Assembly (NCBI GenBank): GCA_947168885.1
Contig: CAMVNQ010000003.1
Span: 1 to 64,000 of the forward strand
Direction: 5' to 3'
Source of the DNA: an uncultured Clostridia bacterium
Lineage (GTDB): Bacteria > Bacillota > Clostridia > Oscillospirales > Ruminococcaceae
DNA length: 64,000 nt
Shown piece after piece: positions 57,714 through 64,000 of the stretch (position 1 is its first letter; each line of letters begins with the position of its first letter). Position numbers and translations under genes: made by a program. The notes below the pieces were generated by a model. It did no database searches, was not told the origin of the DNA, and worked only from the letters and a program-made list of their open reading frames with translations.

Positions 57714-58079
57714 ATGGCAGAAGAATGTCTTGTAATATCTCTGATACTCGGCGCTCTGATTATCGGATTTTTCCGTGCGAACAGAAAAAACTGGGGGCTT
57801 GCCGTGCTTCCGCTCGGATTTGTCCCTTTCATTACCGGAATTGTTTTGTTTATCATCGGTAAGTTCTTCAAATACGAATACGGCTTTGTACTGCCGATGG
57901 TGCTTATCGTCGCTTCTCTGTTTATTTCCTGCGTATGGATCGGTATAGCCTGCTGGATACTGATTAAAACGAAGCGAATGAGGATATATTACCTTATCGC
58001 CTCGATAGGTTTTGTCTTTATCCTCTCGCTCATAATGCTGCTGAAATTCTATTACGCTGTGCCTGTACCGACGGTATGA
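57714..58079 (+). CDS. Small multi-TM membrane protein
   Basis: Four hydrophobic segments; RBS AGGGTGGGTG upstream. Confidence 0.65.
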   Translation: MAEECLVISLILGALIIGFFRANRKNWGLAVLPLGFVPFITGIVLFIIGKFFKYEYGFVLPMVLIVASLFISCVWIGIACWILIKTKRMRIYYLIASIGFVFILSLIMLLKFYYAVPVPTV

Positions 58080-58090
58080 TACGAAATACG

Positions 58091-58127
58091 AACAATCCCT
58101 CCGTGAAAAAACGGAGGGATTGTTTTT
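58091..58127. terminator. Rho-independent terminator
   Basis: caatccctccgtgaaaaaacggagggattgttttt. Confidence 0.85.
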
Positions 58128-58137
58128 GTGTTTTTCT

Positions 58138-58953
58138 TTATCTTTCCTTGACTTTACCGACAAGGGCGAATATCAGGAATACCGCGAGATTGACCACAAC
58201 GATACCCGCGCCGGTGGGAACATCTATGAAGTACGACCCGATAAGACCCGACGTAAAGCATACCACCGAGATCACCGCAGAGCATATCGTCACGCTCTTG
58301 AAGCCCTTGCAGACACGCATTGACGACAGCGACGGAAATATCATCAGACTCGATATTAAAAGCGCGCCCATGAGCCGCATTCCCACTACGATCACTACTG
58401 CTGTGAGCACAGAGATGAATGAGTTATAGACACCCGTGCGTATGCCTGTTGCGCTTGCGAAGCTCTCATCGAACGTCACCGCGAAAATCCGGTGATAAAG
58501 CAGAATGAACGTTACGCACACGATCACCGAGCATATCACCGAAAGCACCACATCCTCTTCGCTGAGGGCTAAAATGCTTCCGAACATATAGCTGTTTATG
58601 TCTATCGACACTCGGTTGAGCGCAAGGACTATCATTCCTATCGCAAGCGCGCTGCTCGACAGGATAGCGATAGCGCTGTCACCGCCCATTTTTCCCTTGC
58701 GGGTGATGTAAAGCAGCAGGAACGCCGACGCTATGACCACCGGTATCGCAAAGCCGAGCGGAGCTATCCCCGCCGCGGCGGCTATCGCGAATGCGCCGTA
58801 GCCGACATGGGAAAGCCCGTCGCCTATCATAGAATAGCGCTTGAGCACAAGACTTGTACCGAGAAGCGCCGCGCACAGCGACACGAGGATACCGACGACA
58901 AGAGCGCGCTGCATGAACGGGTAAGAAAAGACTGCGATAAGTTCATCTGCCAT
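58138..58953 (-). CDS. Zn/Mn ABC transporter permease (ZnuB-like)
   Basis: Multi-TM ABC-3 family; YSMIGDGLSHVGYGAFAIA. Confidence 0.9.
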   Translation of the reverse strand: MADELIAVFSYPFMQRALVVGILVSLCAALLGTSLVLKRYSMIGDGLSHVGYGAFAIAAAAGIAPLGFAIPVVIASAFLLLYITRKGKMGGDSAIAILSSSALAIGMIVLALNRVSIDINSYMFGSILALSEEDVVLSVICSVIVCVTFILLYHRIFAVTFDESFASATGIRTGVYNSFISVLTAVVIVVGMRLMGALLISSLMIFPSLSSMRVCKGFKSVTICSAVISVVCFTSGLIGSYFIDVPTGAGIVVVNLAVFLIFALVGKVKER

Positions 58954-59674
58954 GAGTAAAACAGCCCCCTTCCCCATGAAAACAGCCGCGCGACATAAGG
59001 CGGAACGACTCGGTGGTGATGTACTCGTCGGACGTTCCGAAAAAGTAGTCGTTTTTGGACATATTGAGTATCTTGCTTCCGTAGTGAACGGCGTTGTGTA
59101 TATCGTGCGTTACCATTATAACGGTAACACCGCTGTGGTTGAGCTCATGAATGACCTCATACATCTCGGAGGTCACTATCGGGTCGAGACCGGAGACAGG
59201 CTCATCGAGCAACAGCAGTTTCTCCGTCGCGCACAAAGCTCTTGCAAGCAGAACGCGCTGCTGCTGACCGCCGGAGAGATCACGGTAGCTCTTATCTGCA
59301 ATGCTCTCTATCTTCATACGTTCTATCTCACGTTTTGCACGGGCTTTGTTTTCCTTCGTGTAGAACGGGAAAAGCGCGTTGCGGTTAAGGCAGCCGGAAA
59401 GCACGACTTCCCGGACTGTTGCGGGGAAATCCTTCTGCGCGGCTGTCTGCTGGGGGAGGTAGCCTATCTCTTTGGGCTTTACGCCGCCGAACTCGATACT
59501 GCCGGAGCTGTATTTTTTGAGCCCGAGTATGCCCTTGACGAGAGTTGACTTACCGGAGCCGTTTTCTCCGACGATGCAGAGGAAATCGCCCTCATCTATT
59601 GAGAAAGAGAGGTTCTCGAAAGCGGGAACGCCCTCATATTTCATGCATAGGTCTTTGCATTCTATAAGTTTCAT
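58943..59674 (-). CDS. Zn/Mn ABC transporter ATPase (ZnuC-like)
   Basis: GENGSGKSTLVKGILG, LSGGQQQRVLLARAL, DEPVSGLD. Confidence 0.9.
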   Translation of the reverse strand: MKLIECKDLCMKYEGVPAFENLSFSIDEGDFLCIVGENGSGKSTLVKGILGLKKYSSGSIEFGGVKPKEIGYLPQQTAAQKDFPATVREVVLSGCLNRNALFPFYTKENKARAKREIERMKIESIADKSYRDLSGGQQQRVLLARALCATEKLLLLDEPVSGLDPIVTSEMYEVIHELNHSGVTVIMVTHDIHNAVHYGSKILNMSKNDYFFGTSDEYITTESFRLMSRGCFHGEGGCFTHGR

Positions 59675-59938
59675 TTCGCACCTTCTTACTGCGGAACGTT
59701 ATTCATAAAGTTTATTATAACATATAATCCCGCAGGTGTCAACAAAATCGTATATCGAGAAAATTTTATCGTTTTTCGATAAATTTCTATTGACAAACAG
59801 ATATTTATGTGATATAATGCAGTTGTTGGAAGAATGCGTTGCACTGTAGCTTTTCGTCCCGCAGAGTGCGGTTGCCTTTTCGCCCCGCGACGAGAGCAGA
59901 TTATCTGTTGTCATTTCGCGACGTCGGTGGCGACTTCA

Positions 59939-60667
59939 TTTCTGTCACCAGCGACAGAAACGAAGCAAAGAACGCCGCCCGCTTCGTGATCAAAGAAGCT
60001 CGACGAGTGTATCAGGCTTTTGGAAAACTCTGCGAATAAATCACTCGCCGGTTTCCGCCGAGCCTTGTTCAGCGAGCTCTTTGAAAACTCGCGGGGAGAT
60101 GTTAAGCGGGAAGGCGCAGACTTATCAGCTTCGCGCGGTTTATCACACATTCTCGCTTCACATCAAGTCATCGCAGCAAGATAAGTGGAGACCACCGATT
60201 CTTTCCCATAGGGCGCTCGCTTCGACGAGGGGCACTTCAATGGACTTTACGATTGCGCTTCCGATTAATGGACAAGTTTAGCACCCGCCTTCGTTAGTTA
60301 AATGGCTCTGAAAAGTAAGAAAGTATGCTGCAAACCTTTCATTTTTACCGAACCCTAACCACCATTCTACGCAGTACATATTTCGAGTTGATGAATCATA
60401 TTAACATGGAACAAGACCGTGACCCTAAAAGCCCATTGAAGCGGCTTTGACCGAGCCGAGCACCCAGAATAGCATATCGGTGATAACTTATGCGCTCGTC
60501 GGGGATAGCGGAGGTGAAGGGTCTGTAACAGGAACGTGCGAGAGCGAGATCGCTGCGGTCTCAAATCTTCGCCCCTTCGTTTCGCGGTTGTCAAAGAGTT
60601 TGCCTGCAAACTTCTTTGACACTGCGGAACACGCGTTCTTTGCTACTTTCTGTCGCTCGGACAGAAA
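59939..60667. mobile_element. Non-coding ~730-bp element bounded by long degenerate inverted repeats
   Basis: Left TTTCTGTCACCAGCGACAGAAACGAAGCAAAGAACGC...GATCAAAGAAG...GGAAAACTCTGCGAA; right end reverse complement TTTCTGTCCGAGCGACAGAAAGTAGCAAAGAACGC...GTCAAAGAAG...GGCAAACTCTTTGAC. Confidence 0.6.
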
Positions 60668-60727
60668 GTAGGAGAAACCCAGTCGGTGCGGTTGCGGCAA
60701 ATTCCTGTTTTTAATGGAGAAACCGTT

Positions 60728-61060
60728 ATGGCAAAAAAGAAAAAGATCATTACTATCGCAGCGATAACTGTGCTGATAACAGCTATATCCGCGCTGTCGT
60801 ACATATTATGGGACAACAGCCTTAAACGGGCTGATTACACCTTCGACGGATATGAGATCGACGGAGCGGAATATACAGCTATGGGCTTCCGCTGGCAGGA
60901 AGAAGTCGGAGACTACAAGGAGACATGGAATATCGTCTGCAAAACGACCGACGGGCGCTGGACTTTTTATGAGATCGACAAGTTCCCGAACCGCGAATAT
61001 CTTGTCGCACGGTGCTTTTACAACGCCGAAGTAATAAAACGTAAAGGAGAACCGTTATGA
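60728..61060 (+). CDS. Hypothetical single-TM protein
   Basis: MAKKKKIITIAAITVLITAISALSYILWDNS...; RBS upstream. Confidence 0.7.
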   Translation: MAKKKKIITIAAITVLITAISALSYILWDNSLKRADYTFDGYEIDGAEYTAMGFRWQEEVGDYKETWNIVCKTTDGRWTFYEIDKFPNREYLVARCFYNAEVIKRKGEPL

Positions 61061-61458
61061 CCAAAAAGAAGAAAACTATAATTATTGTGACACTCGCCGG
61101 TGTGTTCGTCATCATCGGTCTTATCGTTTTCGGTGTCTGGGCGATACAGCAATATATGGACAAGAATACATGGGCGACTGTCCGCGTTACCGGAGCTGTA
61201 CAGTCCGACACCGCCGACGCTTTTGAGAGCGAACAGGAATGCCTCAAAGGCGACACACTCTCGTTCGCGGGAGTTATACTCCGCATTACCGACATACGCC
61301 ATGACGGAACGGTCTCGTTCTCCGTCGAACAGGGCAAACTGCTCAACGAAAACGGCGCGGCTGTGAGCTCCGGAATGCTCGTCAAAAAAACCGGTACAGA
61401 CTACAGGCTCGATAACGGGTATGTTACGCTGACCGTCACAAGCAACAGGTACAGATAA
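61057..61458 (+). CDS. Hypothetical single-TM protein
   Basis: MTKKKKTIIIVTLAGVFVIIGLIVFGVWAIQQ...; 4-bp overlap with previous gene. Confidence 0.7.
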   Translation: MTKKKKTIIIVTLAGVFVIIGLIVFGVWAIQQYMDKNTWATVRVTGAVQSDTADAFESEQECLKGDTLSFAGVILRITDIRHDGTVSFSVEQGKLLNENGAAVSSGMLVKKTGTDYRLDNGYVTLTVTSNRYR

Positions 61459-61484
61459 GCCGAATCAGAAAAAGGAGACAACCT

Positions 61485-61937
61485 ATGAACATAAAATGGA
61501 CGAAAGAACGCTCGCTTATGCTTTCACGCGCACTGACGTGGGCTGTGCTGATACTCGCGTGCGCTATACTTTTCCTTATCCCCGTGATAACGATGTGGTA
61601 TGACGCGGTGTCCGGTAAACCGCCGATAATGCCTATCCTTACGGTATGCTGCTATCTCTGCGACTTTCTCGCGATAATCGCGCTCTGGGAGCTTAAAACG
61701 ATGCTCGCGAACATCTCGAAGCAGGAGCTCTTCACCGAGCGCAACACCCGCTGCGTGCGCATAATCTCGTGGTGCTGCTTCGGGGTAGCCGCAGTAATGT
61801 GCGGGCTTACGTTCTGGCGGCTCCTCGCGCTTCTCGTCGCAATAATCGCCGCATTCGTCGGGCTTATCCTGCGCGTTGTGAAGAATATGCTCGCGGCAGC
61901 CACCGAGCTTCGCGAAGAGAACGACTTCACGATATAA
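61485..61937 (+). CDS. DUF2975 membrane protein
   Basis: Four TM helices; followed by YozG-type HTH as in DUF2975 pairs. Confidence 0.8.
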   Translation: MNIKWTKERSLMLSRALTWAVLILACAILFLIPVITMWYDAVSGKPPIMPILTVCCYLCDFLAIIALWELKTMLANISKQELFTERNTRCVRIISWCCFGVAAVMCGLTFWRLLALLVAIIAAFVGLILRVVKNMLAAATELREENDFTI

Positions 61938-61949
61938 GGGGGTCTTGAT

Positions 61950-62162
61950 ATGCCGATAATCGTAAATCTCGATGTGATGATGGCAAAGCGGAAAATCTCG
62001 GCGGGCGAGCTCGCCGAACGCGTTGACATAACACCCGCCAACCTCTCTATCCTCAAAAACAACAAAGCCAAAGCCGTGCGCTTCACGACACTCGAAGCGA
62101 TTTGCCGTGAACTCGACTGTCAGCCCGGAGATATTCTCGAATTTGTGAAGGACGACAGGTGA
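61950..62162 (+). CDS. Cro/CI-type HTH regulator (YozG-like)
   Basis: MPIIVNLDVMMAKRKISAGELAERVDITPANLSILKNNKAKAVRFTTLEAICRELDCQPGDILEF. Confidence 0.92.
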   Translation: MPIIVNLDVMMAKRKISAGELAERVDITPANLSILKNNKAKAVRFTTLEAICRELDCQPGDILEFVKDDR

Positions 62163-62166
62163 GAAT

Positions 62167-62691
62167 ATGCGCAAAACAGAGATTTTTACAGCCGTGATAT
62201 TCTCTGCAATTATCTCGGTTCTGTTCGTGTCTGCGGTCTTTCTCGCCGACATCATATCCTACGGCAGCTTTGTCCTGTCGCTCGCATATATCATTATTGT
62301 CGCAGCTCTGTACGGCTTCTGCCTTATAAGCAGGAACAAGATATTATGGCTGATAAAATGGGGAGCTTCCCTCCCGATGTCATACGTCGTGTTACGTTAT
62401 TTTCAGGTGTACCATTACACCATAAGAGCGCTAAACTGGGCATTTCCCGACTACGGCAGACAGACAGCCGGCGGCGCGTTCTCAATGGTCGGTCTGTTTT
62501 ACTTACTCGCGTTTTTCTGCGCGGTAAGCGGTATTGCCGCTATGTTCGTCAGACCGAAAAGCTTTGATAAATTCGGCAAGATGCAGCTAATCATCGCACT
62601 TACCGCTGCGGGAGCCGCGATAGCCGCTGTTCTGATACTTGAACGGCAGTTCCCGCCGTATGAGTACATCGAAGCGTATATCAACAGTTAG
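62167..62691 (+). CDS. Hypothetical multi-TM protein
   Basis: Hydrophobic segments, directly after HTH gene. Confidence 0.65.
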   Translation: MRKTEIFTAVIFSAIISVLFVSAVFLADIISYGSFVLSLAYIIIVAALYGFCLISRNKILWLIKWGASLPMSYVVLRYFQVYHYTIRALNWAFPDYGRQTAGGAFSMVGLFYLLAFFCAVSGIAAMFVRPKSFDKFGKMQLIIALTAAGAAIAAVLILERQFPPYEYIEAYINS

Positions 62692-62702
62692 GGAGAATTA
62701 AA

Positions 62703-63101
62703 ATGAAAGAAAAGAATAAACCGCTGCGCCGCCTTATAATAGGCGTGATCGCTGCGGCAGGTATTGCTGCGCTCTTTTTCTGGGTCACGCGCCCCAGAGT
62801 CATCGACACGAGCGTGAACGGAGAGTACACCGCCGAGCTGCTTGCAGTCTCCGGTCCGGACTGGCCGTTCGGTTCACAGGACGGAAGGCTCATGCTGAAA
62901 AAGGGGATATGGACTGTCTGTGCGCAGGACTTCACCCTGCACAACGACGGGAAAAGTATGGGTATATCAAACTGGTCGATCACGTGGGACGACGAGAAAG
63001 CGGTCGTCACGATAAACGGCGAGGAACAGCCCGACGCGGTGTATCATCTTTATTACAACGGTACTGCATTCAGAGTAAAAAGCGAAAAGGGAGTGAGATA
63101 A
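62703..63101 (+). CDS. Hypothetical single-TM protein
   Basis: MKEKNKPLRRLIIGVIAAAGIAALFFWVTRP...; stop overlaps next ATG (TAATG). Confidence 0.7.
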   Translation: MKEKNKPLRRLIIGVIAAAGIAALFFWVTRPRVIDTSVNGEYTAELLAVSGPDWPFGSQDGRLMLKKGIWTVCAQDFTLHNDGKSMGISNWSITWDDEKAVVTINGEEQPDAVYHLYYNGTAFRVKSEKGVR

Positions 63102-64000
63102 TGTACATCAAACTTATACAGCCGAAAATGCGCCGCCGCCCTATGGACACGGACATAAAGCTTCACATGTCGCCGCCGCTCGGGCTGCTCACTATCGCGG
63201 CTATGCTCCGGAATGACCACAAGGTCGTTATAGAGAACGAGAACATCGGGCGCATACATTTCGACGACAAGCCTGATATTGTCGGTATATCAGTGACCGT
63301 CGATACCCTTCCCCGCGCTATGGAAATATCGGCGGAGTTCCGAAGCCGCGGGAGCATCGTTGTCGCCGGCGGCATACACATCACAACTGCGACTGCGTTC
63401 GTACCGAAGGACGCATTCGATGTGCTCTGTGTCGGAGCCGCCGAGGGTACATGGCTCGACATCGTCCGCGACGCACAGCGTGGGGAGCTGAAACCCGTTT
63501 ACCGCTGCCGGCATGACCTGTGCGGCGCGGAGATAGTCCCGCCAGCCTACGATATGCTCGAAAAAGGAGAGTACCTGTACTGCAACGTTGTCCACACGAG
63601 CCGCGGATGTCCGTTCCGCTGCGATTTCTGCTACAACAGCTCGTCCGAACGGCGGTACATCAGACGCGAGATACCCGATGTGGTAGCGGAGATAAAGTCG
63701 CTTGGCACCGATCACGTCATGTTCATCGACGACAATCTTGCGGGCGACCCGAAGTGGACACGGGAATTCCTGCACGCAATAATGCCGCTTGGTCTCAGGT
63801 GGCAGGCGGCAGTCTCGATAAATGCGGCGAAGGACGGCGAGCTTCTTGACCTGATGAAAGCGAGCGGCTGCCGGAGCTTGTTCATCGGCTTCGAGAGCAT
63901 CACGCCGGAGTCCGTCAGCGGAGTTCATAAGGTGCAGAACAGCGCTGCAGACTACGACGCGGCGGTCAGGGCTATACACGACCGCGGGATAATGATAAAC
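63101..64000 (+). CDS. B12-binding-domain radical SAM protein (partial, runs off right edge)
   Basis: MYIKLIQPKMRRRPMDTDIKLHMSPPLGLLTIAAMLRNDHKV..., SRGCPFRCDFCYN, MFIDDNLAGDPKW; open to window end. Confidence 0.88.
   Translation, partial: MYIKLIQPKMRRRPMDTDIKLHMSPPLGLLTIAAMLRNDHKVVIENENIGRIHFDDKPDIVGISVTVDTLPRAMEISAEFRSRGSIVVAGGIHITTATAFVPKDAFDVLCVGAAEGTWLDIVRDAQRGELKPVYRCRHDLCGAEIVPPAYDMLEKGEYLYCNVVHTSRGCPFRCDFCYNSSSERRYIRREIPDVVAEIKSLGTDHVMFIDDNLAGDPKWTREFLHAIMPLGLRWQAAVSINAAKDGELLDLMKASGCRSLFIGFESITPESVSGVHKVQNSAADYDAAVRAIHDRGIMIN

Noticed and set aside
59839-60700. Short ORFs of 66-86 aa in the 60-kb gap
   Set aside because: No RBS/family support; they coincide with repeat ends.
1-64000. 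CRISPR array or defence cassette
   Set aside because: No regularly spaced short repeats with unique spacers and no cas/restriction/toxin-antitoxin motifs; the repeats present are tandem or dispersed intergenic types.

Overview
Chromosomal window from a sporulating, low-motility-type Clostridia/Ruminococcaceae-like genome (taxonomy is inferred from gene content such as spoIIID, gerW/ytfJ and scpAB; not tested). Most of it is conserved housekeeping: four tRNAs, carB, pyrE, citrate synthase, rlmN, rlmH, lgt, rel/spoT, scpA-scpB, GerW, two D-Ala-D-Ala carboxypeptidases, znuBC. Parts worth a second look: (1) the left edge, a fragment of a contractile-injection-system / phage-tail-like locus with an in-frame 210-bp perfect tandem repeat and an un-tracked GTG-start DUF6760-like gene; (2) a six-gene minus-strand signalling operon (25.4-34.7 kb) pairing two membrane-tethered BMP/PnrA-like ligand-binding proteins with a hybrid kinase, a 7TM / H-box / REC / degenerate Hpt / REC / HD-GYP protein lacking an ATPase domain, and two response regulators; (3) several non-coding mobile or repeat structures: two MITE-like elements with clear terminal inverted repeats, a ~730-bp non-coding element bounded by long inverted repeats, and a dispersed mosaic intergenic repeat family at about six loci. 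No CRISPR array, rRNA or intact transposase was seen. Functional calls come from reading the translated ORFs for family motifs; no database search was run.
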